Positions 17,977-31,500 of a stretch of 64,000 nt of DNA are shown here, in pieces. Source of the DNA: Knoellia sp. Soil729 (GTDB lineage: Bacteria; Actinomycetota; Actinomycetes; Actinomycetales; Dermatophilaceae); NCBI RefSeq assembly GCF_001427985.1, contig NZ_LMSA01000001.1, forward strand, positions 439,629 to 503,628, given 5' to 3'. A program made the translations under genes and the position numbers. The notes beneath the pieces are model-generated. The model had not been told where the DNA came from, searched no databases, and worked only from the letters and a program-made list of their open reading frames with translations. Position 1 is the first letter of the stretch; every line of letters begins with the position of its first letter.

Positions 17977-18650
17977 GACGCCTTCTGGGACACGGCGCCG
18001 GGCACGGCCACGAGGGTGATCTTGGCGCCGAGGTCGACGTCGCCGACGAGCTCCTTGACGTTGTCCTTGGGCACCATCACCTGCACGGGACGCGTGTCGC
18101 GAGCGCCGCCCAAGACGCCGTCCTCGGTGGACAGGCCCACCACGGTGATGCCCTCGAGGGCCAGGTCGGGCCCGGCAAAGTTCGTCGCTCCGATGGACCC
18201 CTTGGCCGGTGCGGCCGGCCGGTTGACATAGACGTCGACGACGGAGCCCTCCCGCAGCGTGGAGGCAGAGGTGGCGTCCACCTGGAGCGTCACGGGCTGG
18301 GAGGTGGCCTCGTCCTGGAGTCCCACGGCCGAGCGTGGGATGAGCTCACCGGCTCGCACCTCGCGCAGGACGAAGAGCTGGGCGGGTATCGCATCCTGGG
18401 CACTGACGTAGTCCGTGGCGGCGTCGCCGAGCTGCACGTCGACGCGCACGACGTCGTCGGCCGTGAGGGGCTGGCCGGCCATGAGACCGGACTTCGCGGC
18501 ATACATCGGCACCCGGTCGTCGGCACGGCTCAGGACGTAGGCACCGATGGCCGTGGAGGCCAGGACGAGCAGCAGCCCGATGAGCAGTCGGCTGTCGCGC
18601 CACGACGGCTTGCGCAGGCGTTGGGCGGTCGGGGTGTGCAGGTCACTCAT
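17973..18650 (-). CDS. SAF-domain protein, CpaB/RcpC-like
   Basis: The 225-residue product has one N-terminal membrane helix (about 22-42) and a SAF domain (about 50-115: GLMAGQPLTADDV, REVRAGELI). A C-terminal beta domain contains VDVYVN and VMVPKDN. CpaB/RcpC proteins belong to Flp pilus assembly systems and probably sit in the envelope. The ATG at 18650 is chosen because the upstream extension is not protein-like. The gene is first in a leftward set that continues into the CpaE-like, WS/DGAT and small-protein genes, and it diverges from an HTH gene across 220 bp. Confidence 0.85.
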   Translation of the reverse strand: MSDLHTPTAQRLRKPSWRDSRLLIGLLLVLASTAIGAYVLSRADDRVPMYAAKSGLMAGQPLTADDVVRVDVQLGDAATDYVSAQDAIPAQLFVLREVRAGELIPRSAVGLQDEATSQPVTLQVDATSASTLREGSVVDVYVNRPAAPAKGSIGATNFAGPDLALEGITVVGLSTEDGVLGGARDTRPVQVMVPKDNVKELVGDVDLGAKITLVAVPGAVSQKAS

Positions 18651-18870
18651 CGGGTGGGCTCCGTGTCGTGCGAGGTGCTGGCCGGACATCGTCGAGGGAT
18701 CGGCGCACATCCCCCGCAGCGATTCTGGCGCAGAACGTGCTGCTCCGCGCGGCCAGACGGCGGCCCTGTGGACAGACTCCCACTCCACCCGGTGCTGGGG
18801 ACAACCACGACGGGCTGGCCGGCGCGCCGTGGCAGACTTGGGTGACGCACCCGACGACAGGAGCCAGCCC

Positions 18871-19083
18871 GTGGCCAAGCGGTTCATCCCGCTCACCGAG
18901 GTGTCCGAGATCCTCGACATCTCCTCGGCACAGGCCTATGCCCTCGTGCGGTCCGGCGACCTCCCGGCGATCAAGGTCGGCGGACGCGGGCAGTGGCGCG
19001 TGGAGACCACCGCGCTGGAGGACTACATCCAGCGCATGTACTCCCAGACCCGCGACTTCGTGCGCACCCAGGGCGAGAGCTGA
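18871..19083 (+). CDS. AlpA/BldC-type helix-turn-helix protein
   Basis: This 70-residue protein is essentially one MerR/excisionase-like winged helix: TEVSEILDISSAQAYALVRSGDLPAIKVGGRGQWR covers residues 8-42 in pieces typical of AlpA/BldC proteins. The rest is a short C-terminal helix. It probably binds DNA as an oligomer. The GTG start has ACAGGAG eight bases upstream. It diverges from the SAF-CpaE gene set and may regulate it. No phage genes are nearby, so it is unlikely to be an excisionase. Confidence 0.85.
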   Translation: MAKRFIPLTEVSEILDISSAQAYALVRSGDLPAIKVGGRGQWRVETTALEDYIQRMYSQTRDFVRTQGES

Positions 19084-19119
19084 CCCACGCGCAGCACCGG
19101 CTTCGGTTCGTGACCGGGG

Positions 19120-19662
19120 TCAGCGCGCCTCCACGAGCACGACCGCCCAGAAGGGCACGGTCTGTCGGCCCCGGACGTTCTCACTGCGCCGGCTCTCCCC
19201 CAGCGCGTGCTCGGCGAGGTCGAGCGAGTCCGCTCCGACGACGTCGATCGTGCCGGTGAGGACCTGGCCGCTCGTGTCGGTCACCGCCACGGCGACCCGG
19301 TCACGGGAGAGCCCGCGCAGCGCGTAGCCCAGCGCGAACCGGCGGGCGGTGCGGGCGGACGATGCTCGGGCGGGAAGACCGAGGACACCGGTCACCGACC
19401 GCATGGGGATGACGGCTTCACGTCCAGTGGTGAGCTCGAGAAGCAGCCAGTCCTCCCCCAGGTCGAGCAGCTCACCCTGCACCTGGGTTCCGGAGAGCAG
19501 ACGGAGCCTCAGCTCCGAACCCACCGCCGACGCGAAGCGGGCGGCGAGCTCGACACCGGCCCGCTCGCGTCGCGTGCGGTCGGCCACCTCGGAGTCGCGC
19601 TCGCGTCGCTCCTGCGCACCGAGCTGTGCCTCGAGGTCGTCGAAGAGCTGGTCCCACCTCAT
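19120..19662 (-). CDS. conserved hypothetical protein with Sm/SH3-like middle domain
   Basis: I do not recognise a named family for this 180-residue protein. The N-terminal 40 residues form a charged helix (DDLEAQLGAQERRERDS). Residues about 50-100 show strands and glycines arranged like an Sm/Hfq or SH3-like barrel (LRLLSGTQVQGELLDLGED, LLLELTTGREAVIPM), ending with a residue run resembling a second Sm motif. A second beta-rich unit follows (VAVAVTDTSGQVLTGTIDVV). The fold idea is inference from pattern only. It converges on the HTH gene with 36 bp between stops and diverges from the LysM gene. Confidence 0.7.
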   Translation of the reverse strand: MRWDQLFDDLEAQLGAQERRERDSEVADRTRRERAGVELAARFASAVGSELRLRLLSGTQVQGELLDLGEDWLLLELTTGREAVIPMRSVTGVLGLPARASSARTARRFALGYALRGLSRDRVAVAVTDTSGQVLTGTIDVVGADSLDLAEHALGESRRSENVRGRQTVPFWAVVLVEAR

Positions 19663-19735
19663 GGTCGGCAGCGTAGAGGCCACCCGGACCGCCTTCCTCT
19701 TGCGTCCACAAAGAGCATCGAATACCGTCATCCAC

Positions 19736-20608
19736 ATGCAAACGACAGCAAACAGCATCAAACGGCACTCACAAGCCTTCCGCTGGCCGGCTGTCGTGCG
19801 CCTGGTTGCCGTGACCGCCCCCTCCCTGGTGCTCCTCGGCGCGCTCCCTTGGGCCCTCGGGATCGTCTGGTCCTCCGCGCGGGCCGACATCGACGCTGCC
19901 GGACCCGCCGCGGCCGACGAGGTGCTCGTCCTCGGGGCGGCGAGCCTCGCGCTGGCCATCACCGGCTGGCTCGTCCTCGCGACCGCCCTCGAGGTGCTTT
20001 CCTGCGTGCCGGGTCGCGTCGGGGCCATCGCGCGGACCTGGTCGGCGCGGCTGACGCCGGCTCTCGCCCGCAGGGTCGCGGCGTTCGTCCTCGGCGTGGG
20101 TGTCGGCGTCGCTGGCGGCCCGACCCAGGCACTCGCCGGTCCGCGCGTCGCGTCCGCCGCCCCGGCCACAGCCGCCTCACCTGCGTCTCGCGGCGGCGCC
20201 GACCCCCGCGTCGCCGACACTCGCGTCGCGGACCCCGGCTTCGCACCCAGCACGTCCGGTCTCGACGCGCCCTCTCCCGGTTTCCGTCCGGCCGACCCAG
20301 CCCCGCCCGCGCCCGGGTTCACCCCGGCCGCCCCGCGCGTGCGCCCGCAGCCCGACGCCGGACTCCTCGGCGGACGCGTCGCCGCAGCAGCTCCCTCAAG
20401 TGAGGTCGTCGTCCACCGCGGTGACTCGCTCTGGTCGATCGCCGCCCGCCACCTCGGACCGCAGGCCTCGGACGCCGAGATCGCCCGCGCGTGGCCGCAG
20501 TGGTACGAGCTCAACCGTGACGTCATCGGTGAGGACCCCGACCTCATCCTCCCCGGCCAGGTCCTGAGCGTCCCGGACGCCCACGAGACAGGGAGCGTGA
20601 CGCAATGA
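19736..20608 (+). CDS. LysM domain membrane protein
   Basis: The 290-residue product has two membrane helices (about 23-50 and 62-85), a possible third near 115-130, and a long Ala/Pro-rich linker (about 135-220). It ends in one LysM domain (about 222-280: VVVHRGDSLWSIAARHLG, NRDVIGEDPDLILPGQVL). LysM binds peptidoglycan, so the linker and domain are presumably extracytoplasmic. The ATG at 19736 has no clear ribosome-binding site; it is preferred because it places helix 1 near the N-terminus. Its stop overlaps the ATG of the next gene by 4 bp. Confidence 0.8.
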   Translation: MQTTANSIKRHSQAFRWPAVVRLVAVTAPSLVLLGALPWALGIVWSSARADIDAAGPAAADEVLVLGAASLALAITGWLVLATALEVLSCVPGRVGAIARTWSARLTPALARRVAAFVLGVGVGVAGGPTQALAGPRVASAAPATAASPASRGGADPRVADTRVADPGFAPSTSGLDAPSPGFRPADPAPPAPGFTPAAPRVRPQPDAGLLGGRVAAAAPSSEVVVHRGDSLWSIAARHLGPQASDAEIARAWPQWYELNRDVIGEDPDLILPGQVLSVPDAHETGSVTQ

Positions 20609-21147
20609 CCCGCCCGACCTCCCACCTGCACTCCGTCAAGGTGCACCCGCCGGCAGCCCCGCGTCCGCCGGCCATCCCTCTGGCCGAAGCGATGCGGCGC
20701 TCGAACGACGAGCTCGGCCACCCGGCATACGTGCAGGATGCCTTGGCCGTCGACCTCGCCTCGGCGAGCGACGAGCAGATCTTTGGTCCGCAGAGCACGT
20801 CACGTGCCGACCTCCCCGAGCCGGGCCCGTGGGCCGGCCAGATCGCGCAGGCCATCATCGAGGTGATGTCCGGCCTGCGGCCCGCCCCTCAGGTCGTCCG
20901 CTGGACGACCCCACAGGTGTATGCCGTGATCGCCCGTCGCGGAGCCCTCGCAGCGCGGCGCCGCGCAGCGGGCTCCCGCTCGCTGGCGCATCGGGCCCTG
21001 GTGCGCTCGGTGCACGTGTGCGAGCCTGCGGACGGGGTCGCCGAGTGCAGCGTGGTCGTCAGTGACGGTGCCCGGGTGCGGGCAATGGCGCTACGGCTCG
21101 CCGGCCAGGACGGGCGGTGGCGCGTGGAGTCGCTCCAGATCGGCTGA
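20605..21147 (+). CDS. Rv3235 family protein (DUF6459)
   Basis: The 180-residue product has a Pro-rich N-terminus (1-35). Its C-terminal half (about 85-180: WAGQIAQAIIEVMSGLRPAPQV, WTTPQVYAVIARR, then beta strands ending WRVESLQIG) matches the actinobacterial Rv3235 family, whose function is unknown. It is translationally coupled to the LysM gene and lies next to secA, as in mycobacteria. No signal peptide is present. Confidence 0.85.
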   Translation: MTRPTSHLHSVKVHPPAAPRPPAIPLAEAMRRSNDELGHPAYVQDALAVDLASASDEQIFGPQSTSRADLPEPGPWAGQIAQAIIEVMSGLRPAPQVVRWTTPQVYAVIARRGALAARRRAAGSRSLAHRALVRSVHVCEPADGVAECSVVVSDGARVRAMALRLAGQDGRWRVESLQIG

Positions 21148-21154
21148 ACATCCG

Positions 21155-21213
21155 TCGAGAGTAGACAAAGTCCCGCCTCCAGTCGCTGGTGGCGGGACTT
21201 TGTCTACTCTCGA
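21155..21213. terminator. long palindromic hairpin between convergent genes
   Basis: A perfect 23-bp inverted repeat (21155-21177 with 21191-21213) flanks a 13-base loop that itself contains a 4-bp stem (CCAG/CTGG). It lies 7 bp after the Rv3235-family stop and 27 bp after the secA stop, so it can terminate both transcripts. The stem is unusually long for a plain intrinsic terminator. Confidence 0.7.
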
Positions 21214-21240
21214 CTGCGTGGGTCTGGCTGAGTGGCGGCG

Positions 21241-24138
<2,898 letters not shown>

Positions 24139-24276
24139 GGGTAGTACTCCTCGTTGAACGGGCAAGTCCTCGACACCTTCGACGAGACCTGCCAAGGGTA
24201 GTCGAGCCACGGAGTCCAACGACCAGGCCCGTTTAATAGGTTCCGTCCCAGCGCGCTTCCGTGATGACATTCCGGT

Positions 24277-25398
24277 ATGCCGTTCCCAGACTCCGTGCCC
24301 ATCCTCACCGACGGTGTCGTGCGTCTTCGAGCGCACCGGGAGGCCGATGCCGAGCGCATCGTCGAGCAGTGCACCGACCCCGAGAGCCTGCGCTGGACCA
24401 CGGTCCCGCGCAGCTACACGCTCGAGATGGCCCACGAGTGGGTCGGCGAGATCGCCCAGGGCTGGGACACCGGCGGTGACCAGCTGTGGGCCATCGAGGA
24501 CGCCACGGGTGCAGGTGACGACGCCGACGGCGCCTTCCAGGGCACCATCGACCTGCGACCGAGGGAGGCGGGTCGGGCCGAGATCGGCTATGGCCTTCAC
24601 CCGGGGGCTCGTGGCCGTGGCCTCATGGCTCGCGCCCTCAAGCTCGTCTGCCAGTACTGGTTCGACGCCGGCGGTCAGCGTGTCGACTGGTATGCCGAGA
24701 GCGGCAACTTCGCCTCGTGGGGTCCGGCACGGGCAGCCGGGTTCGAGTTTCTCGCGACTCTCCCCCAGCACGTCGTGCACGGCGACGGTGGACTCGTGGA
24801 CGCGTGGTTCGGCAGCCTCGGCCGTGATGACCCGATGCAACCGCGGACGGAGTGGGTCACTCCCCCGGTCCTCGAGGCGGACGGCATTCGCCTTCGTCCG
24901 TGGCGCGACAGCGACGTCGAGTCGGTGGAGGCGCCAGACCATCCCGAGCACTTCCTGCCGTCACGGGCCATCCCCACCCCTGAGACGTGGGCCGACTGGC
25001 TCATTCGCCGGCGCCTCTTCATGGCTCGCGGGACCAGCGTCTGCTGGTGCATCGCCGACGCCGAGACCGACCGGGCGCTCGGTGACATGCTCGTCTTCGT
25101 CGACGGTGGCGCCCTTGCCGACGGGGACACGGCCGAGCTCGGCTACTTCCTGCACCCCAGCGCGCGAGGTCGGGGCGCCGCCCGTACGGGGGCTCGGCTC
25201 GCGGTGGCCCACGCGTTCGCACCCAAGGAGAAGGGCGGGCTCGGGCTGCGTCGCCTCGTCGCGGAGACCGCCGCCGACAACACCGCGAGCAACGCCATCC
25301 TCAAGGCGGTCGGCTTCACCCGGTGGGGCCACGAGGAGGCGGCGACCGCCCCCGACGGCTCCGTCGGCCCGGCCGACCACTGGGAGCTCCTGCGCTAG
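24277..25398 (+). CDS. tandem GNAT acetyltransferase
   Basis: The 373-residue protein holds two GNAT folds: one at about 10-175 (acetyl-CoA loop [12 protein letters not shown]) and one at about 195-370 ([12 protein letters not shown], then [18 protein letters not shown]). It probably transfers acetyl groups to an amine of an unknown substrate, as RimJ/RimL-like enzymes do. Both acetyl-CoA loops look intact, although in the first the late Asn-x-x-S motif is less typical. The ATG start lies inside a GTATGCCG octamer. It diverges from secA across 138 bp and ends at a long palindrome. Confidence 0.85.
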   Translation: MPFPDSVPILTDGVVRLRAHREADAERIVEQCTDPESLRWTTVPRSYTLEMAHEWVGEIAQGWDTGGDQLWAIEDATGAGDDADGAFQGTIDLRPREAGRAEIGYGLHPGARGRGLMARALKLVCQYWFDAGGQRVDWYAESGNFASWGPARAAGFEFLATLPQHVVHGDGGLVDAWFGSLGRDDPMQPRTEWVTPPVLEADGIRLRPWRDSDVESVEAPDHPEHFLPSRAIPTPETWADWLIRRRLFMARGTSVCWCIADAETDRALGDMLVFVDGGALADGDTAELGYFLHPSARGRGAARTGARLAVAHAFAPKEKGGLGLRRLVAETAADNTASNAILKAVGFTRWGHEEAATAPDGSVGPADHWELLR

Positions 25399-25401
25399 GC
25401 A

Positions 25402-25466
25402 CGACTTATTGCGCGTTCGGCCACATCGTCGCTGCGCTCCTCACTGGCCGAACGCGCAATAAGTCG
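25402..25466. terminator. long palindromic hairpin between convergent genes
   Basis: A perfect 22-bp inverted repeat (25402-25423 with 25445-25466) surrounds a 21-base loop. It lies 3 bp after the GNAT stop, between two convergent genes. There is no U-tract. Its arms differ in sequence from the palindrome at 21155-21213. Confidence 0.65.
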
Positions 25467-25493
25467 ATGTCACCGTCGGAGGCGATGGCAGAC

Positions 25494-25527
25494 AAACGGC
25501 CCCGCACCACATGGTGCGGGGCCGTTT
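25494..25527 (-). terminator. intrinsic terminator of the giant repeat-protein gene
   Basis: A perfect 15-bp GC-rich stem (25494-25508 with 25513-25527) with a 4-base loop lies 16 bp beyond the stop codon at 25543. Read leftward it ends in TTTGTCT, a short U-tract. Confidence 0.8.
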
Positions 25528-25542
25528 CGTCACTGCCGGTCG

Positions 25543-28500
25543 TCAGCGCAGGGCGATGTTGACGTAGTACGTCTGGCCGTCGTCCAGGGTCACACCGACC
25601 CGCCAGTAGCTGCCGGCCATCGCCTTGTCCGTCTTCCAGTTGTACTGGTACTGCGTCCCGTTCAAGGCGTAGGTGCCGCCAACGGTCGGGGTGTCGGTGT
25701 AGACCGACTCATTGACCGCCGCGTTGGTGGTGCTGCCCTTGACTGGGGCGAGCCACTTGGGTGCAGTGGCGGCCGTGATGACCTGGCCCGCCCCGTTGCG
25801 CAGCTCGAACTTCATCGGGATGGTCTGACCGGCGTTGAAGACGCTGGTGGCAACACCCGTCTGGTGGGCGGTGTCGTTGACCGGCTGCAGGAACAGCGTG
25901 GTCCCGAACCCGTAGACCACCGTGTAGGCCACCTTGGCGGTGCCCACGTTGCCGGCCTTGTCGGTCGCCGTCGCGGTGTAGGTGAAGGCGCCGACACCGT
26001 TCGACGTGCCACCCGTCCGGGTTCCCGTGGCCGGGCCGGCGAGGCCGCTGGTGGCGTCAGTGGCCGACGCGGTGGCGATGGGAACGGCTCCGACCGTGTA
26101 CTGCGCACCGTCCTTGACGCCGCCGATGGTGACCGACGGTGCGACCGTGTCAACGTTGATGCCGCCGATGGTGGTCGTGCCCTTGTTGCCGGCATTGTCG
26201 ACCGCCGTGCCCGTGGCGCTGTTCTCACCCTGAGCGGGGAGCGTCGCGTCGGGCTGGCAGGAATCGATCCCGCTGACGGCATCCTGGCAGTCGAAGTGGA
26301 CTGTGACAGGGGCGCTGTACCAACCGGCGACGTTCGGGCTGGTGGTGGCCTTGCCGGTGATCGTCGGCGCGGTCTTGTCCACCAGGACGGTGGCTGTGCC
26401 GGCGGTCTCGGTGTTCCCGGCGTTGTCGACGCTCCAGTAGGCGACCGTGTGCGTGCCCTCGGTCGTGATGCTGACCGTCGTGCCGGCCTGCTGCGCCCCG
26501 CCGTCGACCGTGTAGTACGTCCCCGCCACGCCCGAGAGGTTGTCGGTCGCGCTGAGCTTCACGGTGACGTCGCTGCTCTGCCAGCCGCTGGGTGCGGAGG
26601 CGGTCGTACTCGGGGCGTGGCGGTCGATCTTGATGCCGCCGACGGTGGCGCCCTTGATGTTCCCAGCGCGGTCGCTGACCGAGGTCCCAGCGGACAGTGC
26701 CTGGCCCTCACCGCTGATGGTGCTGTCGGCCGGCTTGTCACCGTCGGCGATGCCCGACAACGTGTCGGCGGCAGTCCACTTCACGGTGACGTCGCCCTTG
26801 TACCAGCCCTCGTCGTTGGGTGCCGTGGTGGCGGCACCGGTGAGGGTCGGCGCGGTCTTGTCCACGTTGACGTCGGTGATGGAGAAGGTGTTGCTCTCGT
26901 TGTCCGCGGCGTCGGTGGCGGTGCCTTCGGCGCTCTGGGCGGCGCCTTCGCCGAAGGTCTTTGCTGCCGGGCAGGAGAGGACCCCGGAGAGCCCGTCCTG
27001 GTCCGCGCAGGTGAACGTCGCCTTGACGTCGGCGTTGAACCAGCCGTTGGCGTTGCTTCCCGCTGACAGGCTGCCGGACACCGTGGGCTTCGTCTTGTCG
27101 ACGTTGACCGTCGTCTCGTCCGTCGCCGAGTTGCCAGCCTTGTCGGTGGCCTTGCCCTCGACCTTCTGCGCCGCGCCCTCACCCTTGGTGACGGGAGAGG
27201 TGCAGGAGGCGATCCCCGAGCCGCTATCGGTGCAGGTGAAGGTCACCGTCACGTCGCTGTTGTTCCAGCTCCGCTCGTTGGCGGTCGGTGCCTGTGTGTG
27301 GCTGATGCCGGGGGCCGTCTTGTCGATCTTCACCGTGACGTTCTTCTGGGCCTCGACGTTTCCTGCCACGTCGACGCTCCACACCTGCAGCGCGTGCGTG
27401 CCCTCGGTCTCGATCGTGACGCTGGTGCCCACCTCGGCCGGATCTTCGTCCAGCTGGTAGTGCGTGGCAGCGACTCCCGACCGGTTGTCACCGGCGGTCA
27501 GCTTGACCGTGACGGCGCCGTTGCTCCAGTCGGAGACATCGGAGACCTTCGTGCTTGGAGCCGTACGGTCGATGTTGACCGGTGCGCTGGCGGCCGAGGT
27601 CTCGTTGCCCGCCAGGTCGCGGACCGAGGTGCCGGCGGTGAGACCGGTGCCCTCGCTGCTGATGGTGCTGTCGGCCGGAGCCGCGCCGTCGAGTCCGGAC
27701 ACCTCGTCACCAGCGGTCCACTTGATCGTGACATCGTCCTTGTACCAACCGGCACTGTTGGCGTCGGTCGTGGCGGCACCGCTCAGGGTCGGCGCCGTTT
27801 TGTCGACGTTGATGGGGCTGACAGTGGCGGAGTCGGTGTTGCCCGCAGCGTCGGTAGCTGTGCCCTTGGCAGACTGTGCGCGGCCCTCGCCGAGCTTGTC
27901 CGGGGACGAGCAGGTGGCCATGCCGGAGAGGGCGTCGGTGCAGCTGTAGCTGACGGTGACGTCACCGGCATACCAGCCGTGGCTGTTGGGGGCACGGTCA
28001 GGCGCAGCGGTGATGGTCGGCTTGACCGTGTCGATGCTGACCTTGGCGTTGTCGGTCTGGCTGTTGCCCGCGTTGTCGACGGCGATACCGGGGACGGCCT
28101 GGTCCTGTCCGTCCGTGCTGACCTTGGTGACGGGCGAGCACGTCGCCAAACCCGAGAGCTTGTCGTCGCAGTGGTAGGCAACGGTAACCGGGCTGTTGTT
28201 CCAGCCCGCCTCGTTCGGGGCCGGGGTGACGGTGTGGGTGATGGTCGGCTTGGTGAGGTCGATCTTGACCGTAACGGTCTGAGCGGCCTCGGTGTTGCCG
28301 GCCTTGTCCACGCTCCAGTACGTCAGGGCGTGCTGACCCTCGGTGTCGATCGTGAGCAGCGCACCCTTGACGGCGTCGCCACCGTCGACTGCGTAGTACG
28401 TCGCGTCGACACCCGACAGCCCGTCCTTGGCGGCCAGGCTGACCGTCACCGCGCTGTTGTTCCATCCGGCCGGCGCATTGGCACCGGTGGTGGGAGCCGT

Positions 28501-31500
28501 CCGGTCGATGTTGACCGTGGCGCTGTCGGCGGTGGTGCTGTTGCCGGCCTTGTCGGTCACCGTGGCGGTGTCCTTGAGGCCGCCGCCCTCGCCGGTGATC
28601 TTGCTGTTGGCAGGAGCGGAGGCCACGCCGGAGCGGTCGTCCGCGGCCCTCCAGTCGATGGTGACGTCGCCCTTGTACCAGCCGTTGTCGTTGGCAGCAG
28701 CCGTCGGCTTGCCGCTCAGCGTGGGCGCCGTCTGGTCGACGTTGATGCCGCCAACCGTGGTGCTGGCCGAGTTGCCGGCCGCGTCCACCACGGTGCCCTC
28801 GAGCGACTGGTTCGTGCCCTCGCCGAAGGTCTTGTCGGCGGTGACGCTGTCGATGCCGGACAGCGCGTCCTTGCCGTCGAAGGAGACGGTGACGTCGGTG
28901 TTGTTCCAGCCGAAGTCGTTGGCTGCCGGCTTCCGGCTGCCTGCGATGGTGGGCTTGGTCTTGTCCAGGCTCACCGTGGCGGGGTCCTCGGCGCTGTTCC
29001 CGGCCTTGTCCGTGGCGGTGCCGGTGACCGCTTGGTCCTTGCCCTCGTCCGTGACCGTCTGGGGGGCGGTGCAGCTGGCAATGCCGGACAGGTCGCCCGG
29101 GTCGGCACAGGTGAAGGTGACGGTGACGTCGGCGTTGTTCCAGCCGTTGCCGTTCGCCACGGGGTCGAGCTTGTGCGTGATGGTCGGGTTGCTCTGGTCG
29201 ATCTGGACCGTGACGGTCCTGGCTACCTCGGCGTTGCCGGCCAGGTCGCCTGAGAAGTACTCGATGGTGTGGGTGCCATCGGAGGTGAGCGCGACGGTGG
29301 TGCTCGTGGCGTCGTCGCCGATGGTCCACGTCGCGGCGCCGTCCACGCGGTAGTGGGTCGAGCTGACGCCCGAGAGGGCGTCGTGCGGCGTCAGCGTGAC
29401 GTCGACGCCGTTGTTGACCCAGCCGCTCGGGGCGGAGACGTCGGTGCTCGGCGCGGTCTTGTCGATCTTCACGGGCGCGCTGGTGGCGCTGGTGATGTTG
29501 CCGGCCTTGTCGGTCACTGACGCCGCGGCGGTCTGGCCCTCGCCCTCCGTCGACAGAACCGAGTCGGCAGGCTTGTCGCCGGCGAGGCGGGAGAGAGCGT
29601 CGTCCGCGGACCAGGTCTGCGTGACGTTCGTGTTGTACCACCCGTTCTCGTTCGGGCCGGTGGTCGGGGCGGCGCTGAGGTTGGGCGCGGTCTTGTCGAT
29701 GTTGATGCCGGTGACCGACGTGGACGCGGCGTTGCCGGCGTTGTCGACCGCTGTACCGTCGACCGCCTGGCTGGCGCCCTCAACCAGCCGCTGGGGGCCG
29801 GTCACGGTGTCGATGCCGGAGCGGTCGTCCTTGCCGGAGAAGGTGACAGTGACGTCGTCCTTGTACCAGCCGGCCTCGTTCGCCTTGCGGTCCGGGGCTC
29901 CGGTGATGGTCGGCGCAGTCTTGTCAATGTTGACCGTGGCGGTGCCGGTGACGCTGTTGCCGGCGTTGTCCGTCGCCGTGCCGGTGACCTTTTGTGCCTC
30001 ACCCTCCACCGTGACGGTCACAGGGTTGCTGCAGTCCTTCAGGCCGGAGAGGGCCGTCTGGTCCTCGCAGGAGAAGTTCACCGAGACGTCGGTGTTGTTC
30101 CACCCCTTGACGTTCTGGGCCGGGGTCTGGCTCGGGGTGATGCTCGGCGATGACAGGTCGATCCGGACCGAGAACGTCTGGGCCTTCTCGGTGTTGCCGG
30201 CCCCGTCGACCGACCAGTACTCGACGGTGTGCGGGCCCTCGCCCCCGATCGTGACGGTATCGCCCTTCGTGGGCGTGGTTGCTCCGTCGATGGCGTAGTA
30301 GGTGCTGTCCACCTCGGAGAGGTTGTCCGTGCCGCGAAGACCCACGGTCACGGGCGCCTTGACCCAGCCGCCGGGGACGTTGGTGGCGGTCGTGGCCGGG
30401 GCGGTGTGGTCGATCTTGATGCCGTCGACGGTGGCCGTCGCGGTGTGACCGGCCTTGTCGGTGACGCTGGCGGAGGCGGAGAGGTTGCCTCCCTCCCCAG
30501 TCACCACGGAGTCAGCCGGGCAGGCGACAACGCCAGAGAGGTTGTCGCCACAGGTCCACTCGACCTTGACGTCCCCCGTGAACCAGTCGTTGGCGTTCGG
30601 AGTGCTCACGATCTTGCCGCTGATGGTCGGGGCGGTCTTGTCCACGCTGACCTTCGCCGTCGTGACGGAGCCGGTGTTGCCGGCGACGTCCGTGGCGGTG
30701 GCCGTACGAGTCTGGTCGGCACCCTCGCCGAAGGTGTGCGCCTTGTCCTGGCTCTTGACGCCCGACACTGCATCCGTGGCCGTAAAGGTCGCAGTGACGT
30801 CGTCCTTGTACCAACCGTTGGCGCCTGTGGGCGCGGGCAGCGGGTCGACGCTGATCACAGGCTTCGTCTTGTCGATGCTGACCGCTGCCGGGTCGGTCGC
30901 CGTGTTGCCCGCGTTGTCCCTGACAGTGCCGGTGACGGCCTGGGCCTTGCCCTCGGTCGTGACCGTCTGGGGGTCGGTGCAGCTCGCGACGCCCGACAGC
31001 GCGTCCGAACAGTCGAAGGTCACCGTGACGTTCTCGTTGTTCCAACCGTCGGCGTTGGCGACCGGGCTCTGGGTGTGGCCGATGGTGGGGGTTGTCTTGT
31101 CGATGCCGAAGGAGACCGTGTGCGCCGTCTCGGTGTTGCCGGCGACGTCGGTGCTCCAGAACTTCAGGGTGTGGTTGCCCTCGGCGGTCACCGGCACGCT
31201 GGTGCCTGCGGTCTGCGTGCCGCCGTCGAGCTGGTAGTAGGTCTTGTCGATGCCGGACAGCCCGTCGTTGGGCACGAGGGTCAGCGTGACGTCGCTCTTG
31301 TTCCAAGCCGGCGGAGCGGTGACGGTCGTGTTCGGGGCGGTGCGGTCGATCTTGACCGCCGCGGACTGCGCGTTGGTGGCGTTGCCGGCCTTGTCCGTCG
31401 CGGTGGCGCTCGCTGTCAGCGCGGTGCCCTCACCGGTAATCATGCTGTTCGCAGGGTTCGTCGTGCCCGAGAGTGCGTCTGCCGCGGTCCACGCGACGGC

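Noticed and set aside
18871-19083. Phage excisionase
   Set aside because: The HTH fold fits, but no integrase, attachment site or other phage gene is present.
24139-24952. Longer SecA with about 270 extra N-terminal residues
   Set aside because: The extension is antisense to the GNAT gene and unlike SecA. GAGGAG precedes the GTG at 24138.
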